Shown: positions 25,660 through 33,357 of the stretch, in pieces
Position numbering within the stretch: position 1 is the first letter of the stretch
How the letters are laid out: every line of letters begins with the position of its first letter
Assembly (NCBI RefSeq): GCF_023272795.1
Contig: NZ_CP096829.1
Location: forward strand, 1,550,001-1,614,000
Length of the DNA stretch: 64,000 nucleotides
Direction of reading: 5' to 3'
From: Flavobacterium humidisoli
GTDB taxonomy: Bacteria > Bacteroidota > Bacteroidia > Flavobacteriales > Flavobacteriaceae
Made by a program: the position numbers and the translations under genes
Notes under the pieces: generated by a model
Database searches by the model: none
What the model saw: the letters and a program-made list of their open reading frames with translations, nothing else
What the model was told of the DNA's origin: nothing

Positions 25660-25877
25660 TAACGATGCTGTTTCATAATATCTTCATACAAAACAAATTC
25701 ACCTCGTTCAATTTGTCTTTCCCCCTCTTTAATTTCTTCTTTTTGCTCATCAGTTAGATCATCCCACCAATCTTTTTTCTTTTTGGTCAACAGTTTTTTG
25801 ACCGCCAAAATGATTGAAAGGTCATCTGTGCCTTCCAGAATATCTATCACTTCACGTTTTTCTAATTGAATGTCCAT
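25659..25877 (-). CDS. Antitoxin partner of ParE-type toxin
   Basis: 72 residues from ATG 25877. N-terminal helix pair (LEKREVIDILEGTDDLSIILAVKKLL), then the acidic WWDDLTDEQKEEIKEGERQIERGEFV, a tail commonly seen in antitoxins that wrap a ParE toxin. It precedes the toxin gene with one-base overlap, the normal order for such modules. The pair sits inside the mevalonate operon. Confidence 0.8.
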   Translation of the reverse strand: MDIQLEKREVIDILEGTDDLSIILAVKKLLTKKKKDWWDDLTDEQKEEIKEGERQIERGEFVLYEDIMKQHR

Positions 25878-25907
25878 AACCAAAAATTTAACTAAAGATA
25901 AGGAAAA

Positions 25908-26990
25908 TTATAATGCAATTGAGCCTTCTCCAATTTTGTCGCAAATGTATTGACTATTCTGACAAAATACAACTAATTCGTCTTGAATAAATTGTAATAC
26001 TTTTTCGGTAACGTTTTCGGGATAAAGGACATGCACATTTGCGCCAGCATCAAGTGTAAAACATACTGGAATCTGTGTTTCATTTCTAAATTTCCAAATG
26101 GCATTTATGATTTGCAGCGTGTTTGGTTTCATCAAAATAAAATAAGGCATAGATGTCATCATCATTGCGTGTAAAGTCAAAGCTTCACTTTCTACAACTT
26201 TAATGAATTCTTCTAAATTTCCGTTTTCAAAAATCTTGATTAATTGATCTAAGTTTTCGTGCGCCTGAGCAAAACGTCTTTCAGCGTAAGGGTGATTGTG
26301 CATTAAATCATGTCCTACAGTACTCGAAACCTGTTTTTCGCCTTTATCGACCAATAAAATAGTATCTTGATAATTCTTGAAATTCTCATGAATAGAATAT
26401 GGAAATTCAACGCCAAATAAATCTGTACTTCCTTTAATGTTTACCTGATTTCCCCAAACCACCACATTTCCTTTTACACTTCTACAGGCACTTCCAGAAC
26501 CTAAACGAGAAAGGAAAGATGCTTTTTGATAGAAATATTCATCGGTCATTTCGGGATTTAGTTTTCTTTCCAAACTCATAAAATTCATTGCCAGAGCAGC
26601 CATTCCTGAAGCCGAAGAAGCAATTCCTGAACTATGGGGGAATGTATTCTGTGTATCAATCGTAAAATGATAGTCTTTCAAAAACGGCAGATAAACTTCA
26701 ACCCTTTCTAAAAACTTCTGAATCTTTGGTTTAAAATCTTCTTTTGGTTTTCCTTCAAAAAGTAAATCAAAAGAAAAATTTCCGTTGTTGTCTTTTTTTG
26801 AGAAAGCCAATTTTGTAATTGTTTTGCAATTATTTAAAGTAAAACTTACTGAAGGATTTGCTGGAATCTGATTGTCTTTTTTTCCCCAATATTTAACTAA
26901 TGCAATATTGCTTGGAGCGCTCCATTCAAAGTTTCCGTTTTCGATTGTTGAAGTATATAGATTTGGTATAAAATCGGCTGCTGTTAACAT
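25908..26990 (-). CDS. mvaD: Diphosphomevalonate decarboxylase
   Basis: 360 residues. It turns mevalonate diphosphate into isopentenyl diphosphate using ATP. Family signatures are clear: APSNIALVKYWGKKD near residues 26-40 with the SVSFTLN strand, NTFPHSSGIASSASGMAALA (ATP loop), LSRLGSGSACRSV and the C-terminal TLDAGANVHVLY. It heads the leftward run that continues with a toxin/antitoxin pair, mevalonate kinase, DUF502 and UbiA. Confidence 0.96.
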   Translation of the reverse strand: MLTAADFIPNLYTSTIENGNFEWSAPSNIALVKYWGKKDNQIPANPSVSFTLNNCKTITKLAFSKKDNNGNFSFDLLFEGKPKEDFKPKIQKFLERVEVYLPFLKDYHFTIDTQNTFPHSSGIASSASGMAALAMNFMSLERKLNPEMTDEYFYQKASFLSRLGSGSACRSVKGNVVVWGNQVNIKGSTDLFGVEFPYSIHENFKNYQDTILLVDKGEKQVSSTVGHDLMHNHPYAERRFAQAHENLDQLIKIFENGNLEEFIKVVESEALTLHAMMMTSMPYFILMKPNTLQIINAIWKFRNETQIPVCFTLDAGANVHVLYPENVTEKVLQFIQDELVVFCQNSQYICDKIGEGSIAL

Positions 26991-27033
26991 GAATTGTAAA
27001 ATTTTGGCAAAGATAGTTTTTAAATTTTTTCAC

Positions 27034-27095
27034 CATATAAGTTATTTAAGAAATATAAGTTGGGTTTTCTAAAATGAACTTATATTTCTTATATG
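27034..27095. repeat. CATATAAGAAATATAAG inverted repeat
   Basis: AAGAAATATAAGTT (27048-27061) is the perfect complement of 27077-27090; the outer CATATAAG (27034-27041) pairs with CTTATATG with a 6-base interruption. The arm sequence is shared with the element at 37115-37196. Confidence 0.8.
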
Positions 27096-27115
27096 ATTTA
27101 AAAATTTCTTTTGAC

Positions 27116-27123
27116 TATTTTTG
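27116..27123 (+). promoter_or_regulatory. -7 promoter element for tspO
   Basis: TATTTTTG, an exact TAnnTTTG match 18 bases before the ATG at 27142. It also shows that an in-frame TTG at 27121 cannot be the start. No TTG at -33. Confidence 0.5.
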
Positions 27124-27141
27124 AATTCAAAATTTGATGTC

Positions 27142-27618
27142 ATGAATAAATTTGTAAAAATCGCTATAGCTTTAGTAATTTGTTTAACAGTTGGATATTC
27201 TGCTAGTTTAGTAACAAGACCAAGTATTGAGACTTGGTATGTAACATTGGAAAAACCAGTTTTTAATCCGCCGAACTGGATTTTTATGCCTGTTTGGACG
27301 ATTCTTTACATTCTTATGGCTGTTGCAGCAGCATTAGTTTGGGATAAAATAAAAGAACAAACAGAGGAAGTTAAAAAAGCATTGCTTTTCTTCATCATTC
27401 AATTGATTTTAAATGCTATTTGGTCTTATTTATTCTTCGGATTAAAAAACCCGATGTTGGCTTTAATCGAAATCGCGCTTTTATGGCTGATGATTTACGA
27501 GACATATTTAAAGTTCGTCAAAATCAATAAAATTTCAGGCTATTTATTGATTCCATATTTAGCTTGGGTTGGATTTGCTACAGTTTTGAATGCTAGTATT
27601 TGGTGGCTGAATAAGTAA
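27142..27618 (+). CDS. tspO: TspO/MBR family membrane protein
   Basis: 158 residues with five membrane helices and the aromatic-rich family pattern: TRPSIETWYVTLEKPVFNPPNWIFMPVWTILYILMAVAAALVW, then NAIWSYLFFGLKNP and IPYLAWVGFATVLNASIWWLN. TspO proteins bind porphyrins and cholesterol-like molecules and influence stress responses; a precise role in flavobacteria is unknown. Monocistronic. Confidence 0.95.
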   Translation: MNKFVKIAIALVICLTVGYSASLVTRPSIETWYVTLEKPVFNPPNWIFMPVWTILYILMAVAAALVWDKIKEQTEEVKKALLFFIIQLILNAIWSYLFFGLKNPMLALIEIALLWLMIYETYLKFVKINKISGYLLIPYLAWVGFATVLNASIWWLNK

Positions 27619-27656
27619 AATTTTTAGTTTCAGGTTTTTCTTTGTTTCAAGTTAAG

Positions 27657-28379
27657 CTATTTCAACTTATTAAATTCTTCGTTTTTAGCATATAGAAAGT
27701 CTATTAATTCCAGAGTATTTGATTTTTCTAAAAGAATTTTAGATTTTGGATCTGCATTACAAAAATTTAAGAAAATTTCTTTTTCTTCGGGGTTTATTTT
27801 CAAATTCTTAATGAAAAAATCCGGGCGACAGGAAGCGATGATAAGCTTCTTAAAACGGTCGTCACGTGGCTCAATTTTTTTATGTGGTTTATCAAAAATT
27901 GGATAATTATAATTAATAGCATTTTTAATCTTACCATCATAAACATTAACTTTTGTAGTTACATCATCAAATTGCTTGCGAATTTTGATTTTATTTATTT
28001 CTTCTCGATCATTGGCGATATTTTTAATTTCAGTTTTAGTAAAAACAGATCGAGAAACGATAACCTCATCTAATTCTTCAGCTTTTGGTATCATTTTAAC
28101 AATAAGTTCACTTTTTTCAAGGTCTTTCAGGTTGATTTTTAATCTTGTAAGGAAAAAATCCTTAGAGAAAAAAAGCAAACTATCTTTTTCTTTAGCCAAA
28201 ATGGAGAATTCTCCCAGCTCATTTGTTCTAGTACTGGTTTTAGCTGTTTTATTTATAACTTCTACTTTATCGAGAGGAGTGTTATTAGAAATTACTTTTC
28301 CGTGAAGAAATTTTTCGGTTTGAGAGATACTAAGCTGATAAGTAAGAAAAGAAATTGTAGTGAGTAATTTTACCTTCAT
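27657..28379 (-). CDS. CarboxypepD_reg-like domain protein, paralogue 1
   Basis: 240 residues: signal peptide (to about LSISQTE), then a carboxypeptidase-regulatory-like beta domain (LHGKVISNNTPLDKVEVINKTAKTSTRTNELGEFSI, about 24-110), then a helical C-terminal region ending with FCNADPKSKILLEKSNTLELIDFLYAKNEEF. It is a tandem paralogue of the next gene upstream, sharing the N-terminal domain and the C-terminal end, but it differs in the middle. Unlike most such domains it is not attached to a TonB-dependent barrel. Function unknown; exported. Confidence 0.85.
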   Translation of the reverse strand: MKVKLLTTISFLTYQLSISQTEKFLHGKVISNNTPLDKVEVINKTAKTSTRTNELGEFSILAKEKDSLLFFSKDFFLTRLKINLKDLEKSELIVKMIPKAEELDEVIVSRSVFTKTEIKNIANDREEINKIKIRKQFDDVTTKVNVYDGKIKNAINYNYPIFDKPHKKIEPRDDRFKKLIIASCRPDFFIKNLKINPEEKEIFLNFCNADPKSKILLEKSNTLELIDFLYAKNEEFNKLK

Positions 28380-28390
28380 TTACGGATTTT

Positions 28391-29146
28391 TTAGTTTTTA
28401 ATTCCAGTATTCAATTTTTTAAACTCTTCATTTTTAGCATATAGAAAATCCATTGTATAGAGTAAATTTTTCTGTTTTAGAATAATTTCAGATTGCGGAT
28501 CGGCTGTGCAAAATTCTAGGAAAAGGACTTTTTCATCAGGATTTAATTTTAAATCTTTCGTAAAAAAATCTAAAGGACAAGTTGCTTCCGCGAATGTTTT
28601 GAAATCCAATTCAGGAGCTTTCTTTTTAGTTTTTTTGTTGTTGCTGTCTTCTTTTTTAAACAAACCTAAAAGCCCCGCGCCCATAGCGCCAAAATTCATT
28701 CCATTTGCAATGGTGCCATCATAGACGCCAGTATATTTTCGTAAATCGCTCGAAGCTCTCATTAATGCAATCGAATCTGAAACTTCTTGAGCAGGACCAA
28801 CATGAGGAAATTTTATAGTTGTAATTAAGACTTCATCGAGTTCTTCCGGTTTCAAAATCATATTTACAATCAGGTTGTTTTGATCTATGTTTTCCTGAGA
28901 AATTTTAAATCTTTTAAAGAAATAGTCTTTGGAGTAAAAAAGCACGCTGTCTTGTGGACGGACTAAAATTGAAAATTCGCCTAGCTCATTTGTTCTAGTG
29001 CTAGTTCGAGCTGTTTTGTTAATCACTTCTACTTTATTAAGAGGAATGTTTTGAGAAAAAACTTTTCCGTTTAATAGTTTTTCTGTTTGAGAAACACTGA
29101 GTTGATAAGTGAAAATAGAAATTGTGGTAAGTAATTTTACTCTCAT
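28391..29146 (-). CDS. CarboxypepD_reg-like domain protein, paralogue 2
   Basis: 251 residues, same layout as the paralogue 11 bases downstream: signal peptide, regulatory-like beta domain (LNGKVFSQNIPLNKVEVINKTARTSTRTNELGEFSI) and helical end (FLEFCTADPQSEIILKQKNLLYTMDFLYAKNEEF). The middle has a glycine/alanine patch (NGMNFGAMGAGLLGLF) missing in the other copy. The two form a probable operon and a recent duplication. Confidence 0.85.
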   Translation of the reverse strand: MRVKLLTTISIFTYQLSVSQTEKLLNGKVFSQNIPLNKVEVINKTARTSTRTNELGEFSILVRPQDSVLFYSKDYFFKRFKISQENIDQNNLIVNMILKPEELDEVLITTIKFPHVGPAQEVSDSIALMRASSDLRKYTGVYDGTIANGMNFGAMGAGLLGLFKKEDSNNKKTKKKAPELDFKTFAEATCPLDFFTKDLKLNPDEKVLFLEFCTADPQSEIILKQKNLLYTMDFLYAKNEEFKKLNTGIKN

Positions 29147-29228
29147 ATAGGATTAATTAGTTGAGAGTAAAATTATTAGAATAGTCTTAATGAAAACTTA
29201 CGGAATGTGTAAATTCTTGTTAATAAAA

Positions 29229-29897
29229 TTATCGCATATTTCGAACAAATTTTTCCAGTTCTCCAGTATTAAATAAAACAGGTCCGTGACCAAAACACAA
29301 TATTTTAGGTTGTAACGATGCTAATTTAAGAATGGATTTTCTATTGATTTCTCTATCAGCGGTAAATAAATGGGGAGGTTCGTGCAAACCAACTTTTGTC
29401 GTCAATAAGTTCATATTGGTCATCACATCTCCTACAATCAAGATTCCGTCTTTTTCTCTGAAAAAAGAGATATGTCCACTTGAATGTCCCGGAGTTTCAA
29501 TAACCGTGAATCCGCCAATTTGATCTCCTTCTTTTAAAGTTTCAGAAACGGGATGTCCTTTTCCTGCCCAAAAGTTTTTCTGAAATTTAGAAATGATATG
29601 ATTCGGATTTGGGTATTCTGTAATTACATTTCCATTTTCGGCAAATGCTTTTTCAGGTTCACTGCATAAAAGAGGAATATTCAAAGTTTCACAGATTACT
29701 TTGCTGCTTCCCTGATGATCGGCGTGAGCGTGAGTTAAGACGTGTTTGTTGACAGATTTGTCTTTCAGTGCTTTTATTATTTTATTGGCAGAAGTTCTAA
29801 TTCCCGCATCAATTAAAACATCTTCGATCAAATAGCAATTAATGGAATTACAAGGAAATAAAGGAATCTGGTAAACGTCTTTGGCAATATTCTTCAT
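29229..29897 (-). CDS. MBL-fold metallo-hydrolase
   Basis: 222 residues from ATG 29897. The zinc motif HAHADH is at residues 56-61; further ligands are in ETPGHSSGHISF, VGDVM and CFGHGPV. The glyoxalase-II-like order of motifs suggests a thioester or similar hydrolase, but the substrate is unknown. It ends a leftward run with the Crp/Fnr, HAD and flavoprotein genes. Confidence 0.92.
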   Translation of the reverse strand: MKNIAKDVYQIPLFPCNSINCYLIEDVLIDAGIRTSANKIIKALKDKSVNKHVLTHAHADHQGSSKVICETLNIPLLCSEPEKAFAENGNVITEYPNPNHIISKFQKNFWAGKGHPVSETLKEGDQIGGFTVIETPGHSSGHISFFREKDGILIVGDVMTNMNLLTTKVGLHEPPHLFTADREINRKSILKLASLQPKILCFGHGPVLFNTGELEKFVRNMR

Positions 29898-29958
29898 CTT
29901 TTTCAAATTTTATTTTGACAAAGATTCGAATTCGGTTTTTCAATCCACTTGATAAATG

Positions 29959-30531
29959 TTAAGAAATATCCTGACGGATTCTGCTCAACGATTCGGGAGT
30001 AATTCCTAGAAAAGAAGCAATGTAAATTAAAGGTGTTCGCTGAATTATTTTGGCTGGAGTCGATGCCAAAAAAGTCTGGTATTTTTCTTTTGCGGGAATC
30101 ATTTGCAGTTTTAAAACACGATCTGCCATACACAGGTAATTTTGCTCGGCTAAAATTCTCCCAACACGTTCCCAATTCGGAATTTCGTTATACAGAAACT
30201 GCATTTTTTCGAAAGTAATCGAAAGAATTTCACAATCCTCAATACATTGAATGTTTTCAAAAGAAATAGATTGGTTTATAAAACTAGAATACGAAGCAAT
30301 AAAACCTTCGTCGGAACTTAAATAGGTAGTAATTTCTTTTCCGTCTTTTAAGTAGTAAACACGTGCTAGACCTTCAATAATAAAAAAGATTTTATTGCTA
30401 ATTTTTCCCATTGAAGAAAGAAATTCTTTAGCAGTAAATTTTTCATATTCAAAACAAGAATCGATCTTTTCGATTTCTTTTTCAGAAAACGAAGCGATTG
30501 ATAGTATTTGTTTTTGTAATTCAGCATTCAC
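29959..30531 (-). CDS. Crp/Fnr-family transcriptional regulator
   Basis: 190 residues: N-terminal cyclic-nucleotide-binding-like barrel (ISNKIFFIIEGLARVYYLKDGKEITTYLSSDEGFIASY) and C-terminal winged helix (TPLIYIASFLGITPESLSRIRQDI). Bacteroidota have many such regulators in which the nucleotide-binding residues are not conserved, and the ligand here is unknown. The start is GTG 30531, two bases after the HAD gene stop. It may control the neighbouring MBL gene. Confidence 0.92.
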   Translation of the reverse strand: MNAELQKQILSIASFSEKEIEKIDSCFEYEKFTAKEFLSSMGKISNKIFFIIEGLARVYYLKDGKEITTYLSSDEGFIASYSSFINQSISFENIQCIEDCEILSITFEKMQFLYNEIPNWERVGRILAEQNYLCMADRVLKLQMIPAKEKYQTFLASTPAKIIQRTPLIYIASFLGITPESLSRIRQDIS

Positions 30532-30533
30532 GA

Positions 30534-31181
30534 TTACAATATTTCAATTAATTCCGAAGCATTATTAATAACCACTTTTGCTCCGCTAGATTTCAATTCC
30601 TCTTCGGTTCTGTACCCCCAAGTAACGCCCACAGGAAACATATTAGCATTTACTGCGGTTTTCATATCAATATCAGAATCTCCAACAAATAATATTTCTT
30701 CTGGTTTTAAATTCCATTTTTTACTGATTTCAATCGCTTCAAACGGATTCGGTTTCTTAAGCGCTTCTGTACTCAACCCTATCGCTGTATCAAATTGCTT
30801 TGGGAATATTTCAGATGCGATTTTCTTCGTCAATTCATCGGCTTTGTTAGAAAAAACAGCCATTTTAATGTTTTGTGAAGTCAGGTTTTCTAGCAATTCA
30901 ATAATTCCTTCGTACGGTTTTGTTTTTAGGGTACAGATTTTAGTGTATTCATCGACCATACATTCAAAACAACTTTCGATTTCATCATCAGAATTGTTTG
31001 TGGCAGGTAAAGCTTTACTTACCAGATTTCGTAAACCGCTCCCAATAAAATATTGATAAGTGTCGTAAGTATGTGTAGGATAATTTAAAGCGGTAAGTAC
31101 TTTATTCATTGCATCTGAGATGTCTTCCAATGAGTTTACTAATGTTCCGTCTAAATCAAAAATAATTCCTTTAAATTTCAT
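30534..31181 (-). CDS. HAD-family hydrolase (phosphoglycolate phosphatase-like)
   Basis: 215 residues from ATG 31181. Motif I is FDLDGTLVNS (nucleophile D9, acid/base D11), motif II is VFSNKADE, and the C-terminal KPNPFEAIEISKKW and VGDSDIDMKTA give motifs III and IV. The helical cap is of the Gph/PgmB class. The likely reaction is removal of phosphate from a small metabolite such as 2-phosphoglycolate; the pattern alone does not fix the substrate. Four bases separate it from the flavoprotein gene. Confidence 0.9.
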   Translation of the reverse strand: MKFKGIIFDLDGTLVNSLEDISDAMNKVLTALNYPTHTYDTYQYFIGSGLRNLVSKALPATNNSDDEIESCFECMVDEYTKICTLKTKPYEGIIELLENLTSQNIKMAVFSNKADELTKKIASEIFPKQFDTAIGLSTEALKKPNPFEAIEISKKWNLKPEEILFVGDSDIDMKTAVNANMFPVGVTWGYRTEEELKSSGAKVVINNASELIEIL

Positions 31182-31185
31182 TCTA

Positions 31186-32394
31186 TTAAATATTTTGAGC
31201 CAAAATAAACCCGCTTGTCCAGGCATTCTGAAAATTAAAACCTCCCGTAATAGCGTCGATATTTACAATTTCGCCAGCAAAATAAAGATTTTGATGAATT
31301 TTGCTTTCCATGGTTTTGAAATTGATTTCTTTTAAATCGATTCCGCCGGCAGTAACAAATTCTTCTTTAAAAGTGCTTTTCCCGTTAACTTTAAATTCAG
31401 ATTTTGTGAGTTGTAATGCTAAATTCTGTAATTGGTTTTTTGATAAATCTGCCCATTTGGTTTCTGTTTCAATTCCAGAAGCCAGAACCAAACTTTCCCA
31501 TAATCGATTTGGAAAATCAAAAGGAGATTTTTTTGAAACTGCTTTTTTAGCGTGTTCTTGTTTTAGATCTTTTAAGGTTTTTTCGGCATCTTCAAAATCA
31601 ACATCATTTAACCAATTGACGAAAATCGTAAACTGATAATTTTTATCGTGTAAAATGCGAGCGCCCCAAGCCGAAAGTTTCAAGATTGCAGGTCCGCTCA
31701 TTCCCCAATGGGTAATTAACAAAGGACCAGTAGATTCTAGTTTGGTATCTTTTACATGTACGGTAACTTGTGCTGCAACGCCAGGTAATTCTTTAATTCG
31801 GGAATCTTTGATATTGAAAGTAAATAGGGAAGGAACGGGACTTACAATTGCATGTCCGTGTTCCTGAAGCATTTCCCAAATTTTAGGATTGCTTCCTGTT
31901 GCCATTATTAATTTTTCTGTTGCGAAATTATCACTTTGTGTATCAATTTTCCAATGATTTTCTTTTTTGAAAATAGACTGAACGCTTTGCCCTGTCAGCA
32001 CTTTTATGCCTAATTTTTCAGTTGCTTTTAAAAAACAATCAATTATGGTTTGGGACGAATTAGAAACGGGAAACATTCTCCCATCTTCTTCAATTTTTAA
32101 TTCTACGCCATGTTTTTCAAACCATTCGATTGTATCGCCCGAACAAAATTGATGGAAAGGTCCACGAAGTTCTTTTTCGCCACGCGGATAAAATTTAACC
32201 AATTCGTTGGGTTCAAAACAAGCGTGTGTAACGTTGCATCTTCCGCCCCCGGAAACGCGGACTTTAGAAAGGACTTCTTTTCCTCTTTCTAAAATGGCAA
32301 TTTTAAGTTTCGGATTTTTCTCTGCAATATTAATAGCCGAAAAAAAACCTGCAGCGCCTCCGCCAACAATTATTATGTCGAAATTTTTAATCAT
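31186..32394 (-). CDS. NAD(P)/FAD-dependent oxidoreductase (HI0933/BaiN family)
   Basis: 402 residues. FAD-binding GGGAAGFFSAINIAEKNP at the N-terminus, the family-specific VSGGGRCNVTHACF (about 48-61), GPLLITHWGMSGPAILKLSAWGAR in the middle and the closing ITGGFNFQNAWTSGFILAQ. Family members are uncharacterised flavoproteins apart from BaiN. First gene of a leftward four-gene operon. Confidence 0.94.
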   Translation of the reverse strand: MIKNFDIIIVGGGAAGFFSAINIAEKNPKLKIAILERGKEVLSKVRVSGGGRCNVTHACFEPNELVKFYPRGEKELRGPFHQFCSGDTIEWFEKHGVELKIEEDGRMFPVSNSSQTIIDCFLKATEKLGIKVLTGQSVQSIFKKENHWKIDTQSDNFATEKLIMATGSNPKIWEMLQEHGHAIVSPVPSLFTFNIKDSRIKELPGVAAQVTVHVKDTKLESTGPLLITHWGMSGPAILKLSAWGARILHDKNYQFTIFVNWLNDVDFEDAEKTLKDLKQEHAKKAVSKKSPFDFPNRLWESLVLASGIETETKWADLSKNQLQNLALQLTKSEFKVNGKSTFKEEFVTAGGIDLKEINFKTMESKIHQNLYFAGEIVNIDAITGGFNFQNAWTSGFILAQNI

Positions 32395-32406
32395 ATTTTT
32401 TGAGTT

Positions 32407-32495
32407 GCCACGAATTCACGAATTATTTTTTGACAATCTTTGAGAATAAAAATTCGTGAATTGCTTCGCCTATTCGCTATCGCTCGGGTCGTGGC
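32407..32495. repeat. Inverted-repeat element (copy 1) carrying a 27-nt insertion
   Basis: GCCACGAATTCACGAATT (32407-32424) pairs with AATTCGTGAATT (32451-32462) and CGTGGC (32490-32495). The two parts of the right arm are separated by 27 extra bases (32463-32489). The element at 35061-35131 is the same family, with the loop also conserved, in opposite orientation and without the insertion. Confidence 0.9.
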
Positions 32496-32505
32496 TATTT
32501 AAACT

Positions 32506-33189
32506 TTATATTTTATCTGGATTATCAGAGATAATTCCGTCTACTTTATAACTTTTTACTTTTTGAATGTCTTCTGTAGAGTTTACTGTCCAAGGTAAAA
32601 CTAAGAATCCTTTTTCTTGTATACGTTTGGTGTTTTCTGTATTCAATAACTGAAAATCAGGATGAATGGCTTTTGCTTTTATTTTTTCGGCGAAAGCAAG
32701 AGCAGTATCGAGATTTTCTTCTGTTAAAACACCAATCGGAATATTCGGATTTAGGTTTGATGTTTCCTCCAGCATATTCCAGTCAAAACTTGAAATTATA
32801 AAATGGTTGTAATTCCAGTTTTTTTCTGAAATATATTGTTCAATCAGTTGAACCACTTTACTTGGAGTTCCTAAACCTTTTAATTCGATATTGATCAGGC
32901 ATTTTTTATCAACCAAATCAAAGACTTCATTTAAAGTTGAAATCTGATATTTTCCATCAATCAAAAACGATTTTAACTCAGAAAGAGAAAAAGTGTTTAC
33001 TAAACCTTTTCCGTTGGTGGTTCTGTCTATTGTTTCGTCATGGATTACGATGATTTGTTGGTCAGCGCTTAAGTGAACATCAAGTTCAATCCCATCTGAA
33101 TTTAATTCTAATGCTTTCTGAAAAGCTTTTAAAGTGTTTTCAGGTTCGTAGGCTTTTGCGCCTCGATGTGCAATCTTTAAAATATTCAT
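32506..33189 (-). CDS. Glycerophosphodiester phosphodiesterase
   Basis: 227 residues from ATG 33189. The GDPD signature is intact: IAHRGAKAYEPENTLKAF, DGIELDVHLSADQQIIVIHDETIDRTTNGKG and later LINIELKG. It cleaves glycerophosphodiesters into glycerol-3-phosphate and an alcohol, with a divalent metal. Lack of a signal peptide at this start indicates a cytoplasmic enzyme; a frame extension to 33246 could mimic a signal peptide but runs into a repeat region and is rejected. Confidence 0.93.
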   Translation of the reverse strand: MNILKIAHRGAKAYEPENTLKAFQKALELNSDGIELDVHLSADQQIIVIHDETIDRTTNGKGLVNTFSLSELKSFLIDGKYQISTLNEVFDLVDKKCLINIELKGLGTPSKVVQLIEQYISEKNWNYNHFIISSFDWNMLEETSNLNPNIPIGVLTEENLDTALAFAEKIKAKAIHPDFQLLNTENTKRIQEKGFLVLPWTVNSTEDIQKVKSYKVDGIISDNPDKI

Positions 33190-33239
33190 TTTATAAAGGT
33201 TCAGAGTTGCAAAGGTACAAAGGAGCAAAGGAAAAATAA

Positions 33240-33303
33240 TAGCCACAGATTAAAGGATTAAAATGATTTTCAAAATCTGTGCTAATCCTTTAATCTGTGG
33301 CTA
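33240..33303. repeat. Perfect 21-bp inverted repeat hairpin
   Basis: TAGCCACAGATTAAAGGATT (from 33240) plus one base is exactly complementary to 33283-33303; the 22-base spacer contains a further partly matching AAAATCTGTGC. It lies between the GDPD gene and the starch locus. Confidence 0.95.
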
Positions 33304-33357
33304 AAAAAACTTTGCGAATCTTTGCGAAAATCTTCGTGTTTCTTTGTGGAAAAATCT

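Noticed and set aside
29903..30175. Frame overlapping the Crp/Fnr gene
   Set aside because: Shadow of the regulator gene; composition is not protein-like.
33190..33246. Longer GDPD start with a signal-peptide-like N-terminus
   Set aside because: It reads into the repeat region upstream; ATG 33189 begins exactly at the conserved MNILKIAHRG.
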